Shown here: positions 21,650-34,823 of the stretch, one piece after another
Numbering within the stretch: the stretch's first letter is position 1
Layout: the number at the start of each line of letters is the position of its first letter
Source: Skeletonema tropicum
Lineage: Eukaryota > Bacillariophyta > Thalassiosirophyceae > Thalassiosirales > Thalassiosiraceae
Assembly (NCBI GenBank): GCA_037178625.1
Contig: CM074127.1
Location: 3,224,001-3,288,000 of the forward strand
DNA: 64,000 nucleotides
Direction: 5' to 3'
Position numbers and translations under genes: made by a program
Notes under the pieces: model-generated
What the model was told of the DNA's origin: nothing
What the model saw: only the letters and a program-made list of their open reading frames with translations
The model's database searches: none

Positions 21650-24600
21650 ATGCGCTTTCATCCCATCGTTAGCCTCTTGCTATCGTCAGTCAGCGCTGCC
21701 GCTGCCGCTGCTTCTGCGGATGATACCACCCCAGCCAACGGTCGTGCCAATCTTCGCGGTAGAACTGCTATCACAGAGAAACTACTGGATAATGATGATG
21801 ACGCCCGTTCACTAATGGAAATGGACATGTACGGTCCACTTCATTGCAACACTGAAGCGTCTCCATCGATTACATCGGAGGAATGCCTTGCCAGCGCAAC
21901 GCCTCTAAGTTCACTTATTGAGAGTGCCATTGCATCCTCATCGGCCCATGTTACCGTACCATGTGGTTCATGCGTGACAGTTGATTATACCGACAGTTCT
22001 ACCGTTACACTACCCGGTGATGGAAGTTTGCACATCAAGGGACGCTTGCACTTCCCATACGAATCATCTGTTCAGTTGAACGCCACTGCCATCTTCGTTG
22101 AGGGCCTGTTGGATATTCCGGATGGTATTAATGATGACAAGGAGGTGAAGGTTAGCTTGTATGGGTCTGACGAGTGGTACTATTTTCCACATGAGATGTG
22201 CTCATATGGTGATATGAATTGTATGCATAAAAAAAGTGTGGGGAAGAAACCCGTTGTGGTGGCTGGTGGAACGGTGGACATTCGTAATGCGGATGCATCA
22301 TGCCCAACGTGGACAACCCTCAAGGATGTTGGTACTATTGGCCCTAGTCCAAAGAATGGCCACACTCTAACCAAGAGCTTCGTACTCGATCATGACTTTG
22401 TAAAGTGCGTCAGGGTGGATGACAAGATGATGATTACAAGTAATACCTACGGTGGATGGGATGAACACTTTGAGCTAAAGGTGGAGTCTATTGACTTAGC
22501 GTCCAATACCATTAGTATGGTGGGTAGTACTGATAAGGCGTTTGCCACGGAGGTCTCGTCTCATGTTGATAATTATGATGAAGAGCATATCTTTCCTTCC
22601 GAGGTGGCTCTCTTACGTCGTAATATCATCTTCGAAGGACAGCGTCAGATCAAGAAGGAAACATTCAAGATTGTTAGGGAGAGTGATGTGAAAGATTTAG
22701 AGTGGAAGTCGGATTTCGTTTCGAGTGTTAGCACTGACTTTTCCACCTCCGATATCTCCAATGGATTCTTGATGTTCACTGAAACAAGTGGTTTGGGAAG
22801 TGTTCAACTGTAAGTGACAGGATGATTGTTTGATGCAATATGTCACTTGTATCCTCGACCCGACTCATACTCACATACCTGTTCCGTATACTTTCTATCA
22901 AATGCATATCATAGGACTTATTCTCGGGCAACCAAGTCAACTTTGGTCATTGGACGTGTAGAAGCTAGTAACTGTCAAGTGCAGCTCAGGAAGAATGGTG
23001 TGGTAATGAACACGTTACCTGCTGGTACACATGTTGTACGCACCTATTCTTTCGATATGCAAGCAGGGGATGTCTTGTCACTTACCGAAGACACTTGCAT
23101 GGCAGCCCTAATCTCGATCGAACATGAAACAAGGATGATGGACGTAGACCCAACTGACCCTGAAGATATTCATGCAGCTCATTTCATGGTAATGCATACC
23201 CCGCATGTCCAACAAACTATTGAGGGTGTGCAGTTTGACAACATGGGTCAAGCTGGTAGGCTGGGTCGTTACCCTGTCCATATGCACAGTAAGTTTGGAT
23301 TGATTCAATATCAATATTTCACTTGCGAGACAGTTCCTCATCTCTTCTTTCCTATACTTTTCTGTTACCTCTTTAGTGTGTGGTGATACTACCGGTAGTA
23401 GTATTGCAAAGAACGTGATCACCAATAGTTTACAACGATGTGTCGTCATTCATGGCACAAATGGAGTGAACATCGATGATAATGTTGCCTACAAGACACG
23501 AGGTCACTGCTACGTTCTTGAAGATGGATCTGAAGTTGACAATTTCTTTGTCCATAACCTTGGCGCTGAGACAATGGATCTTGGAGCCGATAATGGGCAG
23601 TCTGACTCGTTCGAAAATGGAAGTGTAACTTTTTGGATGCGCAACATCAAGAACCATTGGATTGGTAATGTCGCAGCCGGAGCCAAGGGTGTAGGTTACT
23701 GGTTTGACATCCCGAAGAAAGGCTTTGTGCTTAACCCCCTGTACACGTTCACGAATAATGCGGCACACTCCTCTTCTACTGGTATCAGCATGTACCCGGG
23801 GAGGGGATTGGAGGTGGCAAATATGGACTCTGCCGTACTGGACGGTATGAGAATTTGGAACAATGATATGGTTGGGCTGATGATGTTCTTCTCAGGCGGA
23901 TACAAGATATCGAATAGTATTCTGGTGAATAACAAGGTTGGAATCCAAGATACATTCTCCAAAAGAAAGAGAGTTCCCATCGAGAATACACGGATCATTG
24001 GGTCATTATCTAATACTGGGATTGACGCAGGTCTATTGTATACTTACAATAATCAGATGCAGACGGGAGGTCAGGTGAGCATATATTGATGACTTTCCTT
24101 ACATTATGCACTTCTTTAATGGTTTTCTAACTAACTACTTCTTTTCTTTCTGTCCATCTATGCATGCTAAATCTTAACAGGAGATCCTCAAGCCAGAGCT
24201 GAAGAATGTTACTTTCTCCTCCTTCACTGGGAGTAGTAAGGCAATTAAGCCCTATGCCGAGATTTTCTTGGAAACAAATCGAGTGATGGGTCAGCCACTA
24301 GTTGCTGTCGACACCGTATTCGATTCTACTGTTCTTGGCAGTAGCCGCAATCCAATGCCCGAGTCGTCCGAGTTAGTTTTTCCCTGGACCTTCTACCTTG
24401 AAGATGCGACGGGGGGCTTTAGCCCCACGGGTACTCCAGGCTTCTGGGTGAAGAATACACCTAGACTTACACATTTCATTCCACAAACGTGCACTGCGGT
24501 CGATTCCCAAATTGTCTTCTGTGAGAATGCCTGCCTACAACATTTCCTTGTACGCCCCCAAAACTACCACCTCGGGGTCTACAAGAGGATGGTGTTAACG

Positions 24601-27460
24601 AAGGGAACGCAGAGTTTTGTGTACCTCTCCTCCGACTCTTGGAATGGCCAGACATTTGATGTTCTCCTGCCCCCAGGAACTTATTTCGCTACTTTCTTGG
24701 ATGGAAATGGAAATGAGATCAATGCACCCTCAGTTTCAATTGATAAGAAGAAGGAACCAACTAGTGAAAGTTGTGCTTCTACCCTTCCTTCCTTGTCATT
24801 CAATACGGCTACATATCGCCCAACTGGAGCTCCCACACAGCCTCCATTTGTGTCAGTTGATTCTAACATTCTTGATACGATCCCTGACGCAAGTGACTTT
24901 GAACTAGTATATGAGCTTGACATCCCAACGAATCCTGCTTATCAAGCTGGTCGTCCTCTTTACTCCGTTGATAACCTACCCCAGTCAAGCTTTGATAGAG
25001 TGGCATACTTTCTGGAGCTCAACGGAGACTATGTGTGGGTGAGTATGGACGCCTTCACTACTGATGCCAGGAAGATCGGCGTTCCATGCTTATCCTCAGC
25101 ATGTGGTGACGGTATGAGCCCCACCGTATTCCAGCAGGCATTGACCAACGTGAATGTAGTATCAAATGTACCAGGACTCGGTGGATCTGGACTTGGCGGA
25201 AACATTGAGGTGAGTCTTTTGCGGTGAAACTTGAACTTGTCTCTTCGCCACTGCATACATATTCTAACCCGAGTAACCTTGACTCTTCTTCCATTCTAGT
25301 TTTGGCCGTATAACTATATGGGGTCATTTGGTCAGAGTGATTCCAACTCTGGCTCGGGTAACTTTGGAAGTATGCAGATCCATCTCCCCGGACAAACAGT
25401 ATTTGCATTCAACCGTTTCAATGATGGTTCAGTCGCTGATCTTGGAATAGGTAATTCTAACATTGGCCTCGGAAGCGATTGGAGTATGGCATCCAATGCC
25501 GATTCATATCAAGTTCGTACGTTGAAAGTATTCACCAATGCTCAAGCACCTGCCACCACATCAACCTCAAGTACTACAACATCAAGTTCTACAACATCAA
25601 GTACCACTACCACCAGCACAACGACGATCCAAACAAGCAGCCCCACTAACAAGCCAACTATCACACCGCTAACACCCCCACCGGTAACTGCTCAGCCGAC
25701 AAACGAGCCTACCCCAAAGGTAAGCTATATGATTCCTCTTCTTTCACTTGTTATGTAATTCTTCCTCTAACATTGTTTGATCTCTTCAAATAGCCCACTC
25801 CCAACCCAACAATGTCAACACCTCCCCCGACCACTAAGCAACCTACGGTATGTAGCAGTTTTGGTATTCTGTTTGTTGTCTTTCTTAACTTAATTGACAA
25901 CTCATGTCTCGTGTATCATATTCTTATTCACAGCCTTCACCCACACCTAACCCAACCGAACCAGCGGGTTCAAGTACTGATCCTGTTAAGAACTTGATTC
26001 CAGATGCGGAAGGTTACGATCTTGTGTATTCTCTCGCAATTCCAAGCAACCCAATGTACAAAAACGCCAAGCCTCTCTATTCTGTTGATAACCACCAATC
26101 ATTTTCGAGCTTCTCAAGGATTGCATACTACCTTGAGTTAGACGACGACTATGTTTGGGTCAGTATGGACGCCTTTACTACTGATGCCAGGAAGATCGGC
26201 GTGCCATGCCATCATTTGACCTGCGGCGATGGTCAAACACGTACTGTCATCCAGCAAATGGTGACGAATGTTAACGTAGTTTCAAACAAGCCTGGGCTCA
26301 GCGGATCTGGACTTTCTGGTAACGTGGAGGTAAGTAAGAGATGTTTCTTTCACATGTCTCTTCGCTGTCATTTCTTTTTCTAACCCAAATGAAACGCCCA
26401 TCCTTCATACTAGTTCTGGCCATTTAACTATAACGCGGCCAATTCTCAAAATATCCCTGGTGCATCGTACGCTTGGGATCATGGTGACTCTGTAGAATTG
26501 AACAATGGCTCATTTGGGAGCATGCAGGTTCATATCAACGGTGGCGGTAACTATGTTGGCACCGTCTTCGCTTTTAACCGCTTCAACGATGGATATTTGG
26601 CTGACCTTGGTATCGGCAACAAGCCAGGTAGTTTACCCGGTCTTGGACCAGACTGGAGTTACGCGCAAAATGCCAACTCATTCTCTGTCCGTAACATGAA
26701 GGTTTATGTGTCTGATGCACCTTCGGGAGGAGGTGGCTTGGAAAGTACCATCAGTGATGCGGATGGTTATCAGCTTGTATATGAGCTTGACATTCCAACC
26801 ACTCCCGCGTATACACTTGCTCCGCCTCAGTATACTGTTGACAACAGTGAATCCATCCCTGACATGAGCTTTACTCGAGTTGCTTACCTTTTAGAGCTTG
26901 ATGACAAGTATGTCTGGGTCTCGATGGGGACATTTTCTGCGGATGCCAGTCAGATTGGAGTCCCATGTATGCATACTCTGTGTGGTAATGGCCAATCACG
27001 CTCTGTGTTCAACCAGCTTGTAGGAAATGTCAATGTCGTGTCGAACGTTCCAGGCTTGTCTGGAAACAGTTATGTTGGGAATATTGAGGTAAGTGAAGAA
27101 TGATTCTTTGCACACGTCTCTTATCATTTCTTCTCTAACTCAAATGAAATGTCACATCTTTCACACTAGTTCTGGCCCTACAATTACAATCCTGGCAACG
27201 CGTTAGGTATCCCTGGAGCCTCGAGTTCAGCATTCGACTGGGGAGATAGTCCAGAGACCTATGGGACATTCGGGAGTATGCAAGTTCACGTGAATAGTAA
27301 TGGAAGCTATCAGGGCACCATCTTCGCCTTCAATCACTTCAACGATGGAGTTGTAGCTGATCTTGGTATCGGAAATGCCGCATCGTCCATAAAGGATTGG
27401 AGTATTGCAAGTAATGCAGGCGCCTACTCGACGCGTCGTCTCAAGGTATTTGTGAAGTGA
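21650..27460 (+). CDS. Secreted G8 / CEMIP-like beta-helix protein with three C-terminal repeat domains
   Basis: Nine exons: 21650-22809, 22915-23288, 23377-24074, 24181-25209, 25300-25719, 25794-25847, 25934-26329, 26414-27088, 27170-27460, all with GT-AG introns and consistent phase, giving 1698 residues. A signal peptide (1-20) and a G8-like region (about 100-230, GDGSLHIKGRLHFPYESSVQ) lead into a right-handed beta-helix part (about 490-700) with RYPVHMHMCGD, RCVVIHGTNGVNIDDNVAYK and GHCYVLEDGSE, resembling CEMIP/TMEM2 and fibrocystin-L. The C-terminus has three copies (about 978-1168, 1263-1480, 1490-1698) of a domain with YVWVSMDAFTTDARKIGVPC, NVVSN, GN(I/V)E-FWP and FAFNRFNDG...ADLGIGN. 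A mucin-like Thr/Ser/Pro linker separates copies 1 and 2. An extracellular, wall- or glycan-associated role is likely; enzyme activity is unproven. Confidence 0.87.
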
Positions 27461-27779
27461 AAAGCCACCTTTTGAACAATTTTGATTGAAGACAACATGT
27501 GAAAAGATATTACATTACCGAGTATGATGAACACACCTTTTGTCTCATTTTGTAGGAGATTATATTTACTGTTTGAAACCTCAAGCATAAAACTAAATTG
27601 ATCATATTATAGAGGCGAAAACCAATCGTATTCCATAGTAAAACCTTGCGTAGTTTTTATGATTAACTGTTACATATGTGTACGAAACAACAAATACCTC
27701 GCAGTCGCGTCACGTCTACATTGTCAAATGTTGACACGGCTAGCAAATACAGCAATGATCTTCAATATAGCAACACATG
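27461..27779. other. AT-rich 3' flank
   Basis: About 320 bp between the end of the G8 gene and the first degenerate satellite unit. It is AT-rich with no frame or repeat of note and probably holds the 3' UTR and polyadenylation site. Confidence 0.5.
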
Positions 27780-29340
27780 GGGCTTTATGACGACGACAAA
27801 AACAATAGGATATTGTGGAATGTGATCCCACTAGACCTCTCAGAACAACTACGAGTCCGTAGCATCGCTTCTACGCACGCCAGCCGTCTCAGCAGTGCTA
27901 ATGAGGCTCATTACTATAGTGGCGACAATAGATACGATTTGGTAGAATGTGGTGCTGCATGTCAGCCCACACTGGACCTCTCAGAACAGCTACAAGTTAT
28001 GATACGTACAATGGGCCACTAGAAGCGGCTCATTACTTTAGTGACAACAATAGGTACGATTTGGCCAGCCCACACTGGACCTCTCATAACAGCTACAAGT
28101 CCGTAGCATCGCTTCTACACACGCCAGCCGTCTCAGCAGTGCTAATGAGCTTGTATGGTATCACCAACGAGTACAATGGGCCACTAGAAGCGGCTCATTA
28201 CAATTGTGAAGAGGATAGATACGATTTGGTAGAATGTGTTGCTGCTGGCCAGCCCACACTGGACCTCTCAAAATAGCTACGACTACGAGTACGTAGCATC
28301 GCTTCTACGCACGCCAGCCGTCTCAGCAGTGCTAATGAGCTTGTATGGTATCACCGCCGACTCGAATGGGCCACTAGAAGCGGCTGATGCGTATATTGAA
28401 GATGATAAATACGATTTGGTAGGATGCGGTGCTGCTCGCCAGCCCACACTGACACTGGTCCTCTTAATACAGCTACGTGGTTGTAGCATCGCTTCTGCAG
28501 ACTCTAGCCGTCTCGACATTGCTAATGAGCTCGCATGGTATCGCCATAGAGTAGAATGGGCCACTAGAAGCGGCTCATGCATATTTTGACGATGATAAAT
28601 ACGATTTGGTAGGATGCGGTGCTGCTCGCCAGCCCACACTGAACCTCTTAGTACAGCTACATGGTTGTAGCATCGCTTCTATGGACGGTAGTCGTCTGAG
28701 CGGTACACCTGAGCTTATCTAATATCACCGCCGACTAGAATGGGCCTCTAGAAGCGGCTCATGCCCATACTGACGGCGACAGATACGATTTGGTAGGATG
28801 TGGTGCTGCTGGCCAACCCACACTGGACCTCTCACATCAGCTATGGGGTTGTAGCATCGCTTCTATGGACGGTAGTCGTCTGAGCGGTACAAATGAGCGT
28901 GTCTTGTATCACCGCCGACTAGAATGGGCCACTAGAAGCGGCTCATGCCCATACTGAGGGCAACACATACGATTTGGTAGAATGCGGTGCTGCTGGCCAG
29001 CCCACACTGGACCTCTCACATCAGCTACGAGGTTGTAGCATCGCTTCTACGGACTCTAGCCGTCTGAGCAGTACAAATGAGCTTATCTAGTATCACCGCC
29101 GACTGCAAATGGGCCACCTGGACCTCTCACATCAGCTACGAGGATGTAACATCGCTTCTACGGACGGTAGTCATCTGAGCGATACACCTGAGCTTGTCTA
29201 GTATCACCGCCGACTAGAATGGGCCACTAGAAGCGGCTCATGCCCATTATGAGGGCAACACAAACGATTTGGTAGAATGTGGTGGTGCTGGCCAGCCCAC
29301 ACTGGACCTCTCACATCAGCTACGAGGTTGTAGCATCGTT

Positions 29341-32300
29341 TCTACGGACGGTAGTCATCTGAGCGATACACCTGAGCTTGACTAGTATCACCGCCGACTA
29401 GAATGGGCCACTAGAAGCGGCTCATCTCCATACGGACGGAGACACATACGATTTAGTAGGATGTGGTGGTGCTCGCCAGCCCTCATTGGACCTCTCACAT
29501 CAGCTACGAGGATGTAGCATCGCTTCTACGGACGGTAGTCGTCTGAGCGGTACAAATGAGCTTTTCTAGTATCACCGCCGACTACATTGGGCCACTAGAA
29601 GCGGCTCATGCCCATACTGACGGAGACACATACGATTTAGTAGGATGTGGTGGTGCTGGCCAGCCCACACTGGACCTCTCACATCAGCTACGAGGATGTA
29701 GCGTCGCTTCTACGGACGCTAGTCGTCTGAGCGGTACAAATGAGCGTGTCTTGTATCACCGCCGACTACAAATGGGCCATTAGAAGCGGCTCATGCCCAT
29801 ACTGACGGCGACACATACGTTTAGTAGGATGCGGTGCTGCTTGCCAGCCCACACTGGACCTCTTAGTACAGCTAGGAGGTTGTAGCAATGCTTCTACGGA
29901 CGGTAGTCGTCTGAGCGGTACAAATGAGCGTGTCTAGTATCCCTGCAAATTAGAATAGGCCACTAGAAGCGGCTCATGTCCATACTGACGGCGATAGATA
30001 CGATTTGGTAGGATGTGGTGCTGCCAGCCAGCCCACACTGGACCTCTCACATCAGCTATGGGGTTGTAGCATTTTCTATGGACGGTAGTCGTCTGAGCGG
30101 TACACATGAGCGTGTCTAGTATCACCGCCGACTAGAATGGGCCACTAGAAGCGGCTCATGCCCCTTTTGACGGCGACACATACGATTTGGTAGAATGCGG
30201 TGCTGCTGGTCAGCCCACACTGGACCTCTTAGTACAGCTACAAGGTTGTAGCATCGCTTCTACGGACGGTAGTCATCTGAGCGGTACAAATGAGCGTGTC
30301 TTGTATCACCGCCGACTACAAATGGGCCACTAGAAGCGGCTCATGTCCATGCTGAGGGCGACACATACGATTTGGTAGGATGCGGTGCTGCTCGCCAGCC
30401 CACACTGGACCACTTAGTACAGCTACAAGGTTTTAGCATCGCGTCTATGGACGGTAGTCGTCTGAGCGGTAAAATGAGCTTGTCTAGTATCACCGCCGAC
30501 TAGAATTGGTATCTAGAAGCGGCTCATGTCCATACTGAGGGCGACACATACGATTTGGTAGAATGCGGTCCTGCTGGCCAGCCCACACTGGACCTCTCGG
30601 TACAGCTACAAGGTTGTAGCATCGCTTCTACGGACGGTAGTCGTCTGAGCGGTACAAATGAGCTTCTCTAGTATCACCGCCGACTAGAATGGGACTCTAG
30701 AAGCGGCTCATGCCCATACTGAGGGAGGGCGACACATACGATTTGGTAGGATGCGGTGCTGCTTGCCAGCCCACACTGGACCTCTCACATCAGCCATGAG
30801 GTTGTAGCATCGCTTTTTCGGACGGTAGTCGTCTGAGCGGTACAAATGAGCGTGTCTTGTATCACCGCCGACTAGAATGGGCCTCTAGAAGCGGCTCATG
30901 TCCATACTGAGGGCGACACATACGATTTGGTAGAATGCGGTGCTGCTGGCCAGCCCACACTGTACCTCTTAGTACAGCTACAAGGTTGTAGCATCGCTTC
31001 TACGGACGGTAGTCGTCTGAGCGGTACACATGAGCGTGTCTAGTATCACCGCCGACTAGAATGGGCCACTAGAAGCGGCTCATGCCCATACTGTTCGCGA
31101 CACATACGATTTGGTAGAATGTGGTGCTGCTGGCCAGCCCACACTGGACCTCTTAGTACAGCTACAAGGTTGTAGGATCGCTTCTACGGACGGTAGTCAT
31201 CTGAGCGATACACCTGAGCTTGACTAGTATCACCGCCGACTAGAATGGGCCACTAGAAGCGGCTCATCTCCATACGGACGGAGACACATACGATTTAGTA
31301 GGATGTGGTGGTGCTCGCCAGCCCTCATTGGACCTCTCACATTAGCTACGAGGATGTAGCATCGCTTCTACGGACGGTAGTCGTCTGAGCGGTACAAATG
31401 AGCTTTTCTAGTATCACCGCCGACTACATTGGGCCACTAGAAGCGGCTCATGCCCATACTGACGGAGACACATACGATTTAGTAGGATGTGGTGGTGCTG
31501 GCCAGCCCACACTGGACCTCTCACATCAGCTACGAGGATGTAGCGTCGCTTCTACGGACGCTAGTCGTCTGAGCGGTACAAATGAGCGTGTCTTGTATCA
31601 CCGCCGACTACAAATGGGCCATTAGAAGCGGCTCATGCCCATACTGACGGCGACACATACGTTTAGTAGGATGCGGTGCTGCTTGCCAGCCCACACTGGA
31701 CCTCTTGGTACAGCTAGGAGGTTGTAGCAATGCTTCTACGGACGGTAGTCGTCTGAGCGGTACAAATGAGCGTGTCTAGTATCCCTGCAAATTAGAATAG
31801 GCCACTAGAAGCGGCTCATGTCCATACTGACGGCGATAGATACGATTTGGTAGGATGTGGTGCTGCCAGCCAGCCCACACTGGACCTCTCACATCAGCTA
31901 TGGGGTTGTAGCATTTTCTATGGACGGTAGTCGTCTGAGCGGTACACATGAGCGTGTCTAGTATCACCGCCGACTAGAATGGGCCACTAGAAGCGGCTCA
32001 TGCCCCTTTTGACGGCGACACATACGATTTGGTAGAATGCGGTGCTGCTGGTCAGCCCACACTGGACCTCTCACATCAGCTACAAGGTTGTAGCATCGCT
32101 TCTACGGACGGTAGTCATCTGAGCGGTACAAATGAGCGTGTCTTGTATCACCGCCGACTACAAATGGGCCACTAGAAGCGGCTCATGTCCATGCTGAGGG
32201 CGACACATACGATTTGGTAGGATGCGGTGCTGCTCGCCAGCCCACACTGGACCACTTAGTACAGCTACAAGGTTTTAGCATCGCGTCTATGGACGGTAGT

Positions 32301-32940
32301 CGTCTCAGCATTACAAATGAGCTTGTCTAGTATCACCGCCGACTAGAATTGGTTTCTAGAAGCGGCTCATGTCCATACTGACGGAGACACATACGATTTG
32401 GTAGAATGCGGTCCTGCTGGCCAGCCCACACTGGACCTCTCGGTACAGCTACAAGGTTGTAGCATCGCTTCTACGGACGGTAGTCGTCTGAGCGGTACAA
32501 ATGAGCTTCTCTAGTATCACCGTCGACTAGAATGGGACTCTAGAAGCGGCTCATGCCCATACTGAGGGAGGGCGACACATACGATTTGGTAGGATGCGGT
32601 GCTGCTTGCCAGCCCACACTGGACCTCTCACATCAGCCATGAGGTTGTAGCATCGCTTTTTCGGACGGTAGTCGTCTGAGCGGTACAAATGAGCGTGTCT
32701 TGTATCACCGCCGACTAGAATGGGCCTCTAGAAGCGGCTCATGTCCATACTGACGGGCGACACATACGATTTGGTAGAATGCGGTGCTGCTGGCCAGCCC
32801 ACACTGTACCTCTTAGTACAGCTACAAGGTTGTAGCATCGCTTCTACGGACGGTAGTCGTCTGAGCGGTACACATGAGCGTGTCTAGTATCACCGCCGAC
32901 TAGAATGGGCCACTAGAAGCGGCTCATGCCCATACTGAGG
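29341..32940. repeat. Higher-order duplication inside the satellite
   Basis: The stretch from about 29341 to 31100 recurs from 31183 to about 32940, offset exactly 1842 bp (ten units), with only scattered differences. Idiosyncratic variants are shared, such as CTCATCTCCATACGGACGG (29421 and 31263) and the shortened GTAGCATTTTCTATGG. This indicates one recent ten-unit duplication. Confidence 0.88.
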
Positions 32941-34296
32941 GAGGGCGACACATACGATTTGGTAGGATGCGGTGCTGCTCGCCAGCCCACACTGGACCTC
33001 TTAGTACTGCTACAAGGTTGTAGCATCGCTTCTATGGACGGTAGTCGTCTGAGTGGTACACCTGAGCTTATCTAATATCACCGCCGACTAGAATGGGCCT
33101 CTAGAAGCGGCTCATGCCCATACTGAGGGCGACACATACGATTTGGTAGAATGTGGTGCTGCTGGCCAGCCCACACTGGACCTCTCACATCAGCTACGAG
33201 GTTGTAGCATCGCTTCTACGGACGGTAGTCGTCTGAGCGGTACAAATGAGCGTGTCTTGTATCACCGCCGACTAGAATGGGCCACTAGAAGCGGCTCATG
33301 TCCATACTGAGGGCGACACATACGATTTGGTAGAATGCGGTGCTGCTTGCCAGCCCACACTGGACCTCTTAGTACAGCCATGAGGTTGTAGCATCGCTTC
33401 TACGGACGGTAGTCGTCTGAGCGGTACAAATGAGCTTGTCTAGTATCACCGCCGACTACAAATGGGCCTCTAGAAGCGGCTCATGCCCATTATGAGGGAG
33501 GGCGACACATACGATTTGGTAGGATGTGGTGCTGCTGGCCAGCCCACACTGGACCTCTCACATCAGCTACGAGGATGTAGCATCGCTTCTACGGACGGTA
33601 GTCGTCTGAGCGGTACAAATGAGCTTATCTAGTATCACCGCCGACTAGAATGGGCCACTAGAAGCGGCTCATGTCCATACTGACGGAGACACATACGATT
33701 TAGTAGAATGCGGTGCTGCTGGTCAGCCCACACTGGACCTCTTAGTACAGCTACAAGGTTGTAGCATCGCTTCTACGGACGGTAGTCATCTGAGCGGTAC
33801 AAATGAGCGTGTCTTGTATCACCGCCGACTAGAATGGGCCACTAGAAGCGGCTCATGCCCATACTGAGGGCGACACATACGATTTGGTAGGATGCGGTGC
33901 TGCTGGCCAGCCCACACTGGACCTCTTAGTACAGCTACAAGGTTGTAGCATCGCTTCTACGGACGGTAGTCGTCTCAGCATTACAAATGAGCTTATCTAG
34001 TATCACCGCCGACTACATTGGGCCACTAGAAGCGGCTCATGCCCATACTGACGGCGACACATACGATTTGGTAGGATGTCGTGCTGCTAGCCAACCCACA
34101 CTGTACCTCTTAGTACAGCTACAAGGTTGTAGCATCGCTTCTACGGACGGTAGTCATCTGAGCGGTACAAATGAGCGTGTCTTGTATCACCGCCGACTAG
34201 AATGGGCCACTAGAAGCGGCTCATGCCCATACTGAGGGCGAGACATACGATTTGGTAGGATGTGGTGCTGCTGGCCAGCCCACACGGGACTTCTTA

Positions 34297-34406
34297 TATG
34301 TAACAGAAATTTTAAAGTACGTCTGGTGGGCTCTCATGAGGCGACATTATCTACACTAAGTGATAACGAACATGTGCTGCAGTAGCAATTATTTCCCAGA
34401 TCGCAC
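34297..34406. mobile_element. 110-bp insertion in the last satellite units, flanked by an 18-bp direct repeat
   Basis: The satellite breaks off at 34296 and resumes at 34425. The 18-bp sequence CCCACACGGGACTTCTTA occurs at 34279-34296 and again at 34407-34424, with the same private variant (CACGGGACTTC instead of CACTGGACCTC) in both. The insert is unrelated to the satellite and AT-rich at its left. This looks like an insertion with a long target duplication. No terminal inverted repeats or poly-A are visible. Confidence 0.55.
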
Positions 34407-34823
34407 CCCACACGGGACTTCTTAGTACAGCTACTAGGTTGTAGCATCGCTTCTACGGACGGTAGTCATCTGAGCGGTACAAATGAGCGTGTCTAGTATC
34501 ACCGCCGACTACATTGGGCCACTACAAGCGGCTCATGCCCATACGAGGGCTTCAGCTGATTTTGCACTTCTCAGGTTTGATACAATAGTCGTTTCGCTTC
34601 TCGCTCTACATATTTTGCTGTATCGACTTGTTCGTGGGCCGTGGGCTGATTGGAAAAACACAGGACTGTACGTTCCCCGCCGCCAAAATTTTAGGCGCGG
34701 TCGGTTGGAAATCACAGCACCAAGCAAGGGCACCGCAACCCACAAAATCAAATCTCGCACTGTCATCTCTCTGGAAGAGTATCGAATTGGTCCACATATC
34801 TAATTCGAAGCAATCAATAGACC

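Larger units (their letters stand above)
27780..34555. repeat. 184-bp satellite, about 35 tandem copies
   Basis: The unit is about 184 bp (183-190). It is marked by CTAGAAGCGGCTCAT, ACGATTTGGTAG, CAGCCCACACTGGACCTC, GTAGCATCGCTTCTA, GGACGGTAGTCGTCTGAGC and TATCACCGCCGACTA, always in that order and orientation. I count about 35 CTAGAAGCGG anchors between 28011 and 34515, one unit shortened near 29107. Units at the left edge (27780-28700) are the most diverged, those in the middle nearly identical. The unit is not a multiple of three and each carries stops, so short open frames within it are chance. The length is close to one nucleosome repeat. No similarity to the flanking genes is seen. Confidence 0.95.

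Noticed and set aside
29556..31625. Identical 75-codon frames at 29556-29783 and 31398-31625 in the satellite
   Set aside because: They are copies of the 184-bp unit duplicated 1842 bp apart. The unit is not a multiple of three and most copies contain stops.
27780..34555. CRISPR array
   Set aside because: Units are long, contiguous and similar throughout, with no repeat-spacer alternation, in a eukaryotic genome.
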